A DNA stretch of 23,339 nucleotides from a virus: the IMG/VR virus record IMGVR_UViG_3300017917_004497, positions 1-23,339 of that record; one strand, written 5' to 3'. The notes under the pieces were generated by a model that was given only the letters and a program-made list of their open reading frames with translations, searched no databases and was not told the origin of the DNA. How positions within the stretch are numbered: position 1 is the stretch's first letter; the number at the start of each line of letters is the position of its first letter. Positions 7,206 through 16,490 of the stretch are shown here, piece after piece. Both the position numbers and the translations under genes were made by a program.

Positions 7206-10200
7206 AGTTCACCTTTGCTTTCTGTGCCATCTTTCCTTTTAATAGAATAACTAATTCCCTCAAATTGCTGAGAAAAATCTTGTGGTTGACCATTTTTTAA
7301 GTTTTCTCTTGTTTCTTCTTTTTCAAGTAATCTACTGGCTACATATAGAGACATATTATTTATTTGACCTTGTATTAGTTCTTGACCACTTCTGTCTATA
7401 AAATTATATTCATCACCCATGATATTAATTGGATTTTTAATATATCTATAAAGAATATAAGAAAATGTGCTTCCACCATATGTTTGTGTTCCTAAAGACA
7501 CAAATTTACCTGTTAAATAAACATATGTATTAGGTCCAACAGTTTGTTCTTTTACTATTGCATATTTTGTACTATTGTGTTCAACAAGATAATTCTCTGT
7601 AAAATTACTGTCTTCTAACGCATTTGGATCATTTGGAGAAGTAAATGTTGGCCATGTTATAGGCTTCAAAATTTTAATTTCAGAATAATTAAAATTACCA
7701 GTTGCTTCTTTTATCAATCTTTTCAAAAACTTGCCAGCTACTAATGCTAAATCTCCAGAATTCCAATTTGAAATATAAAATTGTAATTTATTGCTTTCAT
7801 TCCATCCCACAACATCATATTGTTGGCTAGTAGAATCTAAGTAAAAATAATTATTTTCAGTAATATATTGAGAAACATCCTGTATTCCAAGAGATATTGG
7901 TATTTCAACTCTACCTCTATGCTTTATGTAATAATTACCAGTAGTACTTGAAAATATTAGATTATTGTTATTATCAACTAAATTATATTCTAAGTTTTGT
8001 ATATCATTGTTGTAAAGTGTTCCATCATCTTCTAAGATAAGTGAATTATCATCAATATTGTATATATTGTAGTATTTAGATAGACTTGTGATATAAACTT
8101 TCCAACATGAATTAGAATATCCGTATATTACATCCCAAAGAGTCTTTATAGGATACATAACGAAATGTTGTGTTGTATCAGATAAATAATGAATATTGTC
8201 CTGAAAAATATTAAAATTAGCTGAAGCAAAAATAATATTTGATAGTCTAAAAGTAAAATCAGAAGTATTTAAAAGTTCAGGAATAGAACCAATTGCTACT
8301 TTTGCAGTATTTGTTATTGGATCTGTAATGCCATACTCACCAGCATTTATATGTGGAGCAAGAACTTCCAACATATTATTACTAGGAGAATTGTCAAGTC
8401 CTATTGATGACAAATTATATAAAGGAGCAAATAATCTTACTTCTTCATTATATCCAGTAGTTGATCCAGTATCCTCTGTAGACGAAGATGCTAAAACATT
8501 TCTTAGCACTTGGTTTGTGTAAAAAGGTAAAACCATATTCCTGTTAAAAGATGAATTGGCCTGACCGCTAATAGTAAATTCATCACCTTCATATTTGATC
8601 AATATTTGAATTGATTCAACTGGAGGTACTATAATATCATCAAAATAACCAACAAATTTTAGTGTGTGCAAAATTGCATGAAAAGGCATAAATTGTTCTA
8701 AAATTTCTTGTGCTTCTATTAGTCTTGTATTTGACAAATCTTGAATTAATAAATCAACATTGTAGTATGAACTTATTGTGTTTCTACATGGCTCTACGAA
8801 GTTTTTATCAATATCTTTTGGTTCATATGAATCTCTTAAAGATCCATTATATTCATCCATGTTATAGGCTTGTTCGCTATATGGAAATTCTGTTCTGATT
8901 TTACCAAACTTGATTGGATCGTAAAATGGATTTTTCACATTTATAATAGTTGAAAATAACGGATCATTTTCTTCGATTACATGAGTGTTCCAGTCTTTTT
9001 TGGGAAACTCAAATGTTCTGTCATCTCTTGTGTCTGCCAATTGTAATGATAAAATATAATTACTTATTTGAATTTGAGTTTCATTTGCAAACTCTTTAAT
9101 TTGATATGTAAGTTTTATTCTGTCGCCTGCTTGTAATTCTTTTCCTTTCCAAACTAAAACAGATTTTCCAGCGAATGTGATTATTTCACAATTAGATAGA
9201 TTAATTTCTTGATAGGCTTGTGTATTGTTTTCAAATTCCAACTTAAAATGCTGAACATTAATTGGTAATGATACTTTGTCCAATGTCCATCTAGTTTCAC
9301 CTTCATATGCAAATGATTCTGTAAATACAAATTCTGAACCAACTAACCATAATTGACTATAACTTAGCAATCTTATACCAGCATCATCTAAAACTTCTCT
9401 AAGACCTTTTAATGTACCTTTTTTCTTGTTCAACGGAATTGATTTTGCTACTTGTTTTCTCCATCTTGTAGGATCAGTGCTTCTTAATGGCGTATTGAAC
9501 ATATTAGCCAAATAAATTAAAAGCTGATCCTGTATAACATTTGCATCATACAAATCTATAATTTGATTTGATAAATTTTCAAGCATAGTAAATCCATCAC
9601 CTATGCTTTTATTTGTTTTTTCTAAAACATTAGGACCAATATCATTTGCAGCATATTTTTGTTTGTACATTTCAGGCAAATATTTTGTAAGCAAATCAAA
9701 ATATTTCTTTGGCGGTGTTCTGTGGCTAGGTAAAGATGTAGTACCTTTAATATCTGACTCTAAATAAAATTTTTGATGAGCTGATATTGTGTCTCCATTC
9801 AAATTTGGTTTGTATTTATAACAAATAAAATAATCACCTTCTCTTACATTTTCGGCAGTCCACTCGAACATGAATCTACCATATGCAAAACTTTCATTTG
9901 GTGCTGGTTTTACTATAGGAAATTGAATTGAATTATCACTTTTCCACAATGGTTCACTTTCACTTCCTTTATTAAAAACCACAACACTATTCAAATAGTA
10001 GTTGTTAGATTCAATTTGTGAAGTAAGCAATCTAGATTTTGCATCAGCAGCTCTTTGTAAATTTTCAGGAGTTGGATTAATACAAGCAATATTGTTCAAT
10101 CTGTAATATTCTGTTTCCAAGCCTTTTTGACTTGAAACATCATCAAATTCACTAAGATTAGGATTAGCAAAGTCTCTTTGTATGTAATAAATTGTAATAT

Positions 10201-10309
10201 TAACAAACGCATAGGGATTTTCAGTAAAGCAATCTTGTGCGTTTGGAGTCAATAATGGAAATAAAACAACATCATTAACTCTCGGTAGTTCTGTATATAA
10301 TTTAATCAT
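7202..10309 (-). CDS. Baseplate wedge protein, tail protein I / T4 gp7-like (about 1,035 aa)
   Basis: In contractile tails the P2 gpI / T4 gp7 protein forms the wedge core with two copies of the gpJ/gp6 protein encoded just upstream. The diagnostic segment lies near residues 205-320: FDLLTKYLPEMY, then DQLLIYLANMFNTPL, RWRKQVAKSI and KKKGTLKGLREVLDDAGI. A later motif, EQFMPFHAILHTLKFVG, also fits. The remaining roughly 700 residues are beta-rich additions. The length is close to T4 gp7 (1,032 aa) and far longer than P2 gpI, suggesting an elaborate wedge. The frame also offers TTG at 10363, but that would overlap the previous gene by 50 bases without a good ribosome site. ATG at 10309 follows the upstream stop by 4 bases with GAGTG nearby, and I prefer it. 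The stop overlaps the next gene (ATGA). Confidence 0.85.
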   Translation of the reverse strand: MIKLYTELPRVNDVVLFPLLTPNAQDCFTENPYAFVNITIYYIQRDFANPNLSEFDDVSSQKGLETEYYRLNNIACINPTPENLQRAADAKSRLLTSQIESNNYYLNSVVVFNKGSESEPLWKSDNSIQFPIVKPAPNESFAYGRFMFEWTAENVREGDYFICYKYKPNLNGDTISAHQKFYLESDIKGTTSLPSHRTPPKKYFDLLTKYLPEMYKQKYAANDIGPNVLEKTNKSIGDGFTMLENLSNQIIDLYDANVIQDQLLIYLANMFNTPLRSTDPTRWRKQVAKSIPLNKKKGTLKGLREVLDDAGIRLLSYSQLWLVGSEFVFTESFAYEGETRWTLDKVSLPINVQHFKLEFENNTQAYQEINLSNCEIITFAGKSVLVWKGKELQAGDRIKLTYQIKEFANETQIQISNYILSLQLADTRDDRTFEFPKKDWNTHVIEENDPLFSTIINVKNPFYDPIKFGKIRTEFPYSEQAYNMDEYNGSLRDSYEPKDIDKNFVEPCRNTISSYYNVDLLIQDLSNTRLIEAQEILEQFMPFHAILHTLKFVGYFDDIIVPPVESIQILIKYEGDEFTISGQANSSFNRNMVLPFYTNQVLRNVLASSSTEDTGSTTGYNEEVRLFAPLYNLSSIGLDNSPSNNMLEVLAPHINAGEYGITDPITNTAKVAIGSIPELLNTSDFTFRLSNIIFASANFNIFQDNIHYLSDTTQHFVMYPIKTLWDVIYGYSNSCWKVYITSLSKYYNIYNIDDNSLILEDDGTLYNNDIQNLEYNLVDNNNNLIFSSTTGNYYIKHRGRVEIPISLGIQDVSQYITENNYFYLDSTSQQYDVVGWNESNKLQFYISNWNSGDLALVAGKFLKRLIKEATGNFNYSEIKILKPITWPTFTSPNDPNALEDSNFTENYLVEHNSTKYAIVKEQTVGPNTYVYLTGKFVSLGTQTYGGSTFSYILYRYIKNPINIMGDEYNFIDRSGQELIQGQINNMSLYVASRLLEKEETRENLKNGQPQDFSQQFEGISYSIKRKDGTESKGEL

Positions 10310-10313
10310 CACA

Positions 10314-11864
10314 TCACTCGTATGTAAAATTAATTGTTGTTGATTCAGGTCTGATAATTTCAAAATATCTTGTAATTACTTGTTTACCACTATTATTTGG
10401 ATTTACTGTAGCAAAAAATATGTCATATCTCTTTGGTTGCTGCAAATCAGACAGAGCTTTTATTACATCTGTGTCTCTTAAAGGCTGTCCATAATCCCAA
10501 TAATTAAGACTAAAAAATGATGTTATTCTATTGCTAATCTGTGCTTTAATTTCATCCTGGAACTTTTTGTAATATTTATCAAGAATTACATTTAGTGAAG
10601 TATTTACATAAACAATTTCTCCATCCTTTACATCAACATAATCTGTTATCATTTTATTTTCTTTGATATATTGCTCAAACTCATATTTAAACTGAGAATT
10701 AGCCTTTACAAGATTAAAATTATTTTCCTTAACTAGAATAAAAAATTCAATAATATTTGCCGAACATCCACTATGTCGTAAAACAACATTAGCTTTACCC
10801 ATAGAACCATTATATGGAGTAGTGAATAAATTGGCGTAATTTTTATAATCTGTTCCACTTACACATCTATTTTGCGTTTGTGCATAAATAGGCAACTTGT
10901 ATCTAATGTCATCAATGCTATCACCAGAGAATCCAAATTCTCCTCTTGTGTAATTTGATAAAGAAACTACAGCATTGAAAACTTCACCATCTATCGGAAC
11001 TAATGCTTCAGCAGATGCAAAATTACTTATTATATTTCCGCTAGGCCCACCACCTACTCTGTACACAACTTTTATACTTGATCCAACAGTAGGAATATAT
11101 CCAGCTCTATTACTGCCAAAAATAATAAAAGCAGTGTAAGTTGAATCAAAATCAACTCTATATTCTCTTCTAGCTTGTGAATCTGTAAAATATAATACCT
11201 GTTCCCATTCAACACCATCTACAAACACTCTTATTGAATCAAACAAAACTGGATTAAATGTACTTGCGTATGTCTGAGATGGACCGCCTTCAGAAGTAAA
11301 GAAATCTGTGTAAGTCCGTCCTTGTATTCCAACAATATTACTGTTAATAAGTTGCCCAGATGGTATTATAATATCCTCATCAAATATTGGTCTATTCAAT
11401 GGGTCTGCACTAAATAGTTCAATCGTTGTAGCCTGATCTGCATTTACTATATCAACAACATATGGAGTTGGAATTCTTAAATCAACATTATAAGTGTTTG
11501 CTATCCTCGCGCTCCATAAAGACTTTCCTGCTACTGGTGGTGTCGGTCTAAAACCAACTAACTGAGCAAGCCTAAATGCATTATCAAGTTCTGTAACTGT
11601 ATCAATAAACACTTCATTAGCTAATTGATCTATTTTAAATGATAAAGTATCAGCTATGAAAGCCCAGTTTTCAATCAACATTATGCCTAATGAAGATTCA
11701 ACAAAATCATTAAACTCTGATCCAAAATTTTCTTGTATGTAATTAATTAATCTTGTTTTAAGTGACCAAAAGTCTTGATTTGTATAATTTAACGAAAAAA
11801 CTTGTGGCTTGCTTGTAGATGCACCCACTTTGTATGGTGTTATATCAAAAGGACATTTTTCCAT
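10314..11864 (-). CDS. Baseplate J-like wedge protein (T4 gp6 / P2 gpJ family, 516 aa)
   Basis: This family forms the ring that links wedges around the hub. The N-terminus has the family pattern LGIMLIENWAFIADTLSFKI and DTVTELDNAFRLAQLVGFRP. The middle has a beta domain with IRVFVDGVEWEQVLYF and FIIFGSNRAGYIPTVGSSIK. Then comes RGEFGFSGDSIDDIRYKLP and VSGTDYKNYANLF, typical of baseplate J. The C-terminal DYGQPLRDTDVIKALSDL also fits. Length is intermediate between P2 gpJ (about 300) and T4 gp6 (660). ATG at 11864 overlaps the previous stop by one base (TGATG) and GGGGGTG lies upstream. The in-frame GTG three bases earlier is unnecessary. Confidence 0.92.
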   Translation of the reverse strand: MEKCPFDITPYKVGASTSKPQVFSLNYTNQDFWSLKTRLINYIQENFGSEFNDFVESSLGIMLIENWAFIADTLSFKIDQLANEVFIDTVTELDNAFRLAQLVGFRPTPPVAGKSLWSARIANTYNVDLRIPTPYVVDIVNADQATTIELFSADPLNRPIFDEDIIIPSGQLINSNIVGIQGRTYTDFFTSEGGPSQTYASTFNPVLFDSIRVFVDGVEWEQVLYFTDSQARREYRVDFDSTYTAFIIFGSNRAGYIPTVGSSIKVVYRVGGGPSGNIISNFASAEALVPIDGEVFNAVVSLSNYTRGEFGFSGDSIDDIRYKLPIYAQTQNRCVSGTDYKNYANLFTTPYNGSMGKANVVLRHSGCSANIIEFFILVKENNFNLVKANSQFKYEFEQYIKENKMITDYVDVKDGEIVYVNTSLNVILDKYYKKFQDEIKAQISNRITSFFSLNYWDYGQPLRDTDVIKALSDLQQPKRYDIFFATVNPNNSGKQVITRYFEIIRPESTTINFTYE

Positions 11865-12277
11865 CACACACCCCCAAGTGGTATAGCTAAAACTAAATTC
11901 TGCACATCATTTATCTGCTCAGGATTTACAAATTGTATTTTCACTAAAACTCCCTGTTCATTAGTTACAATAGTATCTGAATTAGGATCTCGTTCCATCA
12001 ATGTTTCAACTGTAATTTCTGTAACTGTAATTCTTGGCTCCCATGTATCAATCGCACTTATAATTTCATCCCTAATTTGATTGTTTAAACCAACACCACT
12101 TTGCTCAAATAAATATTTTCTTAAATTTGTTCCATATAAAGGCAACATGACTCTATCACCAGGATTTGTCATGATAAGTTGAATCAAATCACCTTTAATA
12201 TTGTTTTTTCCTTTTTGGGAGTAATAAAATCCCAAAGGATTAGTTGTTACGGGAAATTGAAAACCACTTAGTTCCAT
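11864..12277 (-). CDS. gp25-like baseplate wedge protein (137 aa)
   Basis: The gp25/gpW family is a universal wedge component that seeds sheath assembly in contractile tails. Characteristic residues are visible: GDLIQLIMTNPGDRVMLPLY, a Gly-rich GTNLRKYLFEQ, and IRDEIISAIDTWEPRITV followed by a strand. These match the family core of an R-M/P-rich turn and a conserved W-E/P-R-I segment. Length is normal (T4 gp25 is 132 aa). The gene lies between spike and baseplate J, the order found in many myophages and contractile injection systems. It ends in TGA overlapping the next ATG. It starts 2 bases after the spike stop, with GGGTG upstream. Confidence 0.95.
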   Translation of the reverse strand: MELSGFQFPVTTNPLGFYYSQKGKNNIKGDLIQLIMTNPGDRVMLPLYGTNLRKYLFEQSGVGLNNQIRDEIISAIDTWEPRITVTEITVETLMERDPNSDTIVTNEQGVLVKIQFVNPEQINDVQNLVLAIPLGGV

Positions 12278-12279
12278 AA

Positions 12280-14532
12280 TTAATTACACCCAGGAGGTAG
12301 TTTTGCAGTTCCAGTTACATTTCCTTGTAATACTCCTAATTTACCAGCATATACATTTGTATTTCCACTTACAGCAAGAGCCTTTGGCAAAACTAATGAA
12401 CCTAAACTAATTCCTTTAGCTCCAGGTCCACATGAAGCATAAACTCTATTACTTATTCTTAAACATCCATTTTGATATACAACTACTGGAGCCAAACCCG
12501 GTCCTTTCTTTATTTCATTTTTCTTAACTGTTTCATTAACTACTGTATTTATATTATTTTTTGAAGAAATATTTACATTTGCAAAAAATTGATTTTGTCT
12601 TTTTATCTCGTAATCATTACCAGCTAATAAATAAATTTTGTCAGTTGCTTGCATTGCGATCACTTTATTTGATCTAATATAATAATCTTGTTCAACAAAA
12701 TCTACTCTTTTCTCTTTAGCATAATTGACAATACTTTTTTCAGTTGCCAAAATCATACTATCGGTAGATTCTATAAGTATATTACCTCCTGCTCTAAGTC
12801 TAATATATCCTCTTTCTGGTAATTCTTGTAATTGGAATAAATGTGGACCTTGTTTAGAATTTTTTTGTGGAGCAAACATGGATATACTCTGAAATTGCGT
12901 TTTACTTTGAGATTGTGCATCTGACATTTTAATTGCTAAACCATATCCTGTTTGAATTGTTATACTAGCATTTGTTGCTTTTGATTCAGGTTGTGTACCA
13001 TCTCTTCTTGGTAATACTTTTCTCTTATTGCCCTCATCAGAAATTTTAATAAAGTTATTACTTGTTGATCTTATTAATATTCCTTGATCTTTTGAAGCTT
13101 TATCATCATATTTTTTACCTTCAACAGCATCACACAAAAATATTTCATTACCTAAAGCAGATTTTATTTTTATTCCATTTTCATCGCCTCGTACCTGTTT
13201 GCCATTTTTTCTTTCTATATCATTTAATTGTATCAAATGCCCAGTTGTTGATTTCCAATATGACCTACCCATGAATCTATCGTTACATCCAAAATCAAAA
13301 TTTTCTAAACTTCTTTTCCATGACATATTTCCTCTTGGTTGATCCACACTATCATCCATAACCAAAGTATGTCCAGATATTGACATAATTTGTATACCTG
13401 ATTGTGGTAAGTCAGCAGTATTGTTTTGTGGAGTTTGTGGTCCTTTATATGGTCTACATTCATTTTTATTTTTGAAAAATGGATTAGTACCTTTTTGAGT
13501 TCCTATATCAGTTTGATTTTCAGATTCTCCTCCAATAATATTTCTTTTTTTAGTATTGCAAGTTGTATCTTCATTAGAACTTACACCTGGTATAAGTTTG
13601 TCTAATCCAGTGTAATTAAAACTACTTTGCTGAACTTGTCCACCATTGTTAATAGTATTATTATTAAATCTAGTTATATCTGTAGCACTATATGGTTTAG
13701 GATTGGGCACAACTTTGTTATTATATTTAATGCAACTCGTATCAGCAATCCGTTTTTTATTTGGTTGACAATCTGGATGTGCCCATTGCCCGCAATAATG
13801 TAAATGATCATCTTTAAATATCATCCAGTTGCCATTACCGCTCATTATTTCCATTCTTTTCCATTTACGATTACATTCAAAATCACCATCCACCATTTTA
13901 ATCATGTGTTTTTCAGGTGTTTTGAATCCATAAATATTTGGCAATGTTTGTCTTAAAGGTGCAGTTGGGTCTTTATCAACATTTTCTAATGAGTCAGTAT
14001 CAAAAGCATTATATGATTCAGTATTCCAAGGTGGCAAAACTTGAGAACCATTATCTGGCCCGCAAAAATAACCATCTCTTACATTTTTGCCATCATAACA
14101 ATATGCAAATTCTGGAACTGGTATTCCGAAATCATTTGCACCTGTTGGTCCTCTAAACCTTGTCCATGTAGTTCCAAGATAAAAAGCACTACCATTCAAA
14201 CCATTTTCAAAAACAATAAATACCTTAGAACCTGCAGGAGGCACCCATGATAATCCACAATCGTCAAATCCTCCTAAAGAAGAAATAGGAGCAGCCCAAG
14301 GTAAACTATCTGTACTTATTGTTGCTTCATCTAAAAAAGGTGTGTAATACTGTATTCTATTTTGTTTCCATACATCAAATGTTGAAATTACTATAGCAGA
14401 ATATACACCATATCTCATATTTGTAGAACCAAACATTCTAGCCAAATCTTCAGTATTTTGTTTTAAATCACTAGCATATTTTTCAAGCTCTATGATTCTA
14501 TTTTCTAATGCAATAATATCACTGTCATTCAT
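12280..14532 (-). CDS. Baseplate central spike, gp5/VgrG-type without lysozyme (750 aa)
   Basis: A short N-terminal coiled coil (residues 5-35) precedes an OB-fold (about 39-123) with LPWAAPISSLGGFDD, WVPPAGSKVFIVFENG and FYLGTTW, typical of gp5/gpV/VgrG proteins. From about residue 202, repeated strands of the type G-h-x-I-x-h-x-D begin; they recur through about 660 (for example SGIQIMSISGHTLVMDD, NGIKIKSALGNEIFLCD, GYIRLRAGGNILIES), consistent with a trimeric beta-helix needle. Between about 243 and 376 they are broken by an Asn- and Cys-rich insertion that starts HLHYCGQWAHPDC. No lysozyme domain is seen. The tail end (KLPPGCN) has no HxH metal tip and there is no separate PAAR gene. ATG at 14532 has GGAG 7 bases upstream; the TTG at 14538 lies inside that spacer and is rejected. 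The role is cell-envelope piercing, and the protein sits on the hub encoded just upstream. Confidence 0.88.
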   Translation of the reverse strand: MNDSDIIALENRIIELEKYASDLKQNTEDLARMFGSTNMRYGVYSAIVISTFDVWKQNRIQYYTPFLDEATISTDSLPWAAPISSLGGFDDCGLSWVPPAGSKVFIVFENGLNGSAFYLGTTWTRFRGPTGANDFGIPVPEFAYCYDGKNVRDGYFCGPDNGSQVLPPWNTESYNAFDTDSLENVDKDPTAPLRQTLPNIYGFKTPEKHMIKMVDGDFECNRKWKRMEIMSGNGNWMIFKDDHLHYCGQWAHPDCQPNKKRIADTSCIKYNNKVVPNPKPYSATDITRFNNNTINNGGQVQQSSFNYTGLDKLIPGVSSNEDTTCNTKKRNIIGGESENQTDIGTQKGTNPFFKNKNECRPYKGPQTPQNNTADLPQSGIQIMSISGHTLVMDDSVDQPRGNMSWKRSLENFDFGCNDRFMGRSYWKSTTGHLIQLNDIERKNGKQVRGDENGIKIKSALGNEIFLCDAVEGKKYDDKASKDQGILIRSTSNNFIKISDEGNKRKVLPRRDGTQPESKATNASITIQTGYGLAIKMSDAQSQSKTQFQSISMFAPQKNSKQGPHLFQLQELPERGYIRLRAGGNILIESTDSMILATEKSIVNYAKEKRVDFVEQDYYIRSNKVIAMQATDKIYLLAGNDYEIKRQNQFFANVNISSKNNINTVVNETVKKNEIKKGPGLAPVVVYQNGCLRISNRVYASCGPGAKGISLGSLVLPKALAVSGNTNVYAGKLGVLQGNVTGTAKLPPGCN

Positions 14533-14539
14533 GGTCAAA

Positions 14540-14543
14540 CTCC
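14540..14543 (-). promoter_or_regulatory. Ribosome binding site that sets the spike start
   Basis: GGAG on the minus strand is 7 bases before ATG at 14532, in the 14-base gap after the hub stop. The alternative TTG at 14538 would be one base from it and is therefore unlikely. Confidence 0.75.
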
Positions 14544-14546
14544 AAA

Positions 14547-16166
14547 TTACGATGTTTTATCATCAGGCAACATTCTTATTTTTAATTTAGTTTCCCACTT
14601 GCCTTCTGAAATTTCATGATCTACACTTTTTACTTGGCAAAGTGATTTTGAAAGTATCGCGTTAGTAGCAGGTTGAGCAAGCCAATATCCTGTGTTTGTT
14701 TGCCCTTTCCAGTTGAATTCTGTCTTAATACTAAATGGATTAACAAATATAACGGACAAAACTCCACCAGTAATAAAGTGAGGCCAACAAAGTCGTGGAT
14801 CGCCTTGTATTACTAAATCTGCTTCTAATGCACCAAAATTTTCAGTAATATTTTTTTGTGCTTGTATGTTTGCTCTAGCAGACTGGGTTAGTTTTACTCC
14901 AACATTTTTTGGTGATTTGTGTGTAAGTTGAGAATCCCTTACAGCAGATTGTGTAACTACTGTAGCTCCAGAAACAGGTTTTTCTTTTCCATCAAAACAA
15001 TCTGGGATTTTATAAAACTTTGGCCCAACAGAGCCAGACGATCCTGCACCAGTATTATTTGCTATTGCTGTGGTAAATTTAATTTGTGGGCTGAATGAGA
15101 TTACAGGACTCATATCTCCACCATTTACAATATAAGTTCCTAAAAATGTACTGTTAGCTGCTGTTTTACATTTATATCCATAACTACCTTTACTTTTACA
15201 TTCATCTATTGGACCTTCAACTAAATACAAAGATTGTTCAGGGTCAGCAGCGTTATAAAACATATTTACGCCTCTACCCCTGTCAGTTAAAATTACATCT
15301 AAGTTCTTTCTAATTGCATCAAGAGGTGTGTCATTAAACCCAGGAAATACACCTCTCGGACCTTTAGTTCTTGCATTTTCAAAATTATAAGGCGACCATG
15401 AACCATCAGGATTTTTTCTTGCTGTCAACACTTCTCTTGGTTTTTTAGGTACTTTACAATCACCATTTAAATGCCTACTAAAAGCATCCATCATAAATTG
15501 TTTTTGTCTTTGGCTACCATATGTTCCTGCTGTACTTTGATTCTTTTGGTATGAATCTGGAGTACTTGTATGAACTTTATACTTCCAAACACCACCTTCA
15601 TAATTCACTTCGATATCAGTTACAGAAAAATATATGTAAGGTCCAGTAGTTCTTACAAATTTTGTAATATTAGCAAATGCAATGCTGTATATTGTTGTTG
15701 CTCCGCTACTACTAGTAAATATCCAACCAAAATCAAGTGCTATGCCTAATTGAGTCCTTGCTGATAAATTACCAGGTGGAGTAGAAGACAAACACCCATC
15801 TGTAACAAGTGAAGCATAAAAATTCACAAAATCATTACCAGAAGTATCAATAATTTCAATTACAGCTGTTCCTTTATTACTAATGCCATAAGACATAGAT
15901 TTAATACTAGCAGATCTGTTAGGCCCAGATAAATTTCCTGTTGTTATTGTGTACCCATAGTCTCTTGCTCTAGAGTTATTATTTGCTGCAAAGTTTTGAA
16001 ATCTTAAAATTATGTAAGGAGCATAACTTTCAAATTTTAAATTCGGTGGCATTCTACTCACTGCTGCAGTTGGCAATGGTTTAGCAATAGCACCACAGAA
16101 AGGAAAATTTGGTATGGGACCAAAATTTGGAGTTGTTGTGTATCTCGGAGTGTTTGGTGTTGGCAT
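14547..16166 (-). CDS. Baseplate hub protein (T4 gp27 / P2 gpD-like, 539 aa)
   Basis: The hub trimer connects the tail tube to the spike. The C-terminal 100 residues carry the best evidence: GALEADLVIQGDPRLCWPHF, GGVLSVIFVNPFSI and LCQVKSVDHEISEGKWETKL, the end of a second tube-like barrel seen in gpD/gp27 hubs. The N-terminal 200 residues are beta-rich (YIILRFQNF, GTAVIEIIDTSGNDF, FGWIFTSS, FANITKFVRTTGPYIYFSVT) and fit the first barrel. The middle (about 215-420) is Lys/Pro/Ser-rich and contains several cysteines, including ECKSKGSYGYKCK; its role is unclear. Length exceeds T4 gp27 (391 aa). ATG at 16166 overlaps the gp53-like stop by one base (TAATG) with AGGTG upstream. Direct adjacency to the spike gene supports the call. 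Confidence 0.8.
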   Translation of the reverse strand: MPTPNTPRYTTTPNFGPIPNFPFCGAIAKPLPTAAVSRMPPNLKFESYAPYIILRFQNFAANNNSRARDYGYTITTGNLSGPNRSASIKSMSYGISNKGTAVIEIIDTSGNDFVNFYASLVTDGCLSSTPPGNLSARTQLGIALDFGWIFTSSSGATTIYSIAFANITKFVRTTGPYIYFSVTDIEVNYEGGVWKYKVHTSTPDSYQKNQSTAGTYGSQRQKQFMMDAFSRHLNGDCKVPKKPREVLTARKNPDGSWSPYNFENARTKGPRGVFPGFNDTPLDAIRKNLDVILTDRGRGVNMFYNAADPEQSLYLVEGPIDECKSKGSYGYKCKTAANSTFLGTYIVNGGDMSPVISFSPQIKFTTAIANNTGAGSSGSVGPKFYKIPDCFDGKEKPVSGATVVTQSAVRDSQLTHKSPKNVGVKLTQSARANIQAQKNITENFGALEADLVIQGDPRLCWPHFITGGVLSVIFVNPFSIKTEFNWKGQTNTGYWLAQPATNAILSKSLCQVKSVDHEISEGKWETKLKIRMLPDDKTS

Positions 16167-16489
16167 TATAGCACCTGATTTGGTATCCTTATTGTTCTTC
16201 CTGCAACAAAATCCTTAATATCATAAATTTGATTCACTTCCATAATCAACCACCAAGAATCTGGATATCCAAAAACTTTATTAGATACCAAATCTGGTCT
16301 GTATGCATATCCTTCAGGGATAACTAGAAATTTATCAAACTGAGTTGTTCTATCTCTTCTTTTATATGTTTCAAAAGTTATTTTTTTATCTTCACCATAA
16401 GAAATTACTTTGCTACTAGTATATCTTGATGTTGGTGTTACATAATTTGAAGCAGTTGATGTTGTAACTAATTCTATAACATTTGGCAT
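16166..16489 (-). CDS. gp53-like baseplate wedge protein with LysM-like end (107 aa)
   Basis: The C-terminal half has the hallmark of T4 gp53-type wedge proteins: GYAYRPDLVSNKVFGYPDSW, then WLIMEVNQIYD and DFVAGRTIRIPNQVL, i.e. an R-x-D-h-h-(S/A)-x-K-V-(Y/F)-G-x-P-x-x-W-W core followed by a LysM-like strand-helix-strand. The N-terminus, with SRYTSSKVISY and ITFETYKRRD, forms the beta arm. I placed the start at ATG 16489, 2 bases after the upstream stop and with GGAG 6 bases before it. The longer 129-residue reading would begin with TTG at 16555 and overlap the previous gene by 65 bases. The protein binds wedges to each other in T4. Confidence 0.88.
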   Translation of the reverse strand: MPNVIELVTTSTASNYVTPTSRYTSSKVISYGEDKKITFETYKRRDRTTQFDKFLVIPEGYAYRPDLVSNKVFGYPDSWWLIMEVNQIYDIKDFVAGRTIRIPNQVL

Positions 16490-16490
16490 T

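Noticed and set aside
10310-10363. N-terminal extension of the gp7-like gene from TTG at 10363
   Set aside because: It has a 50-base overlap with the J-like gene and no good ribosome site; ATG at 10309 follows the upstream stop closely. Not fully excluded.
12280-14532. Lysozyme domain in the spike, as in T4 gp5
   Set aside because: The segment after the OB-fold goes directly to beta-strand repeats and an Asn/Cys-rich insertion; no Glu/Asp/Thr lysozyme motif is visible.
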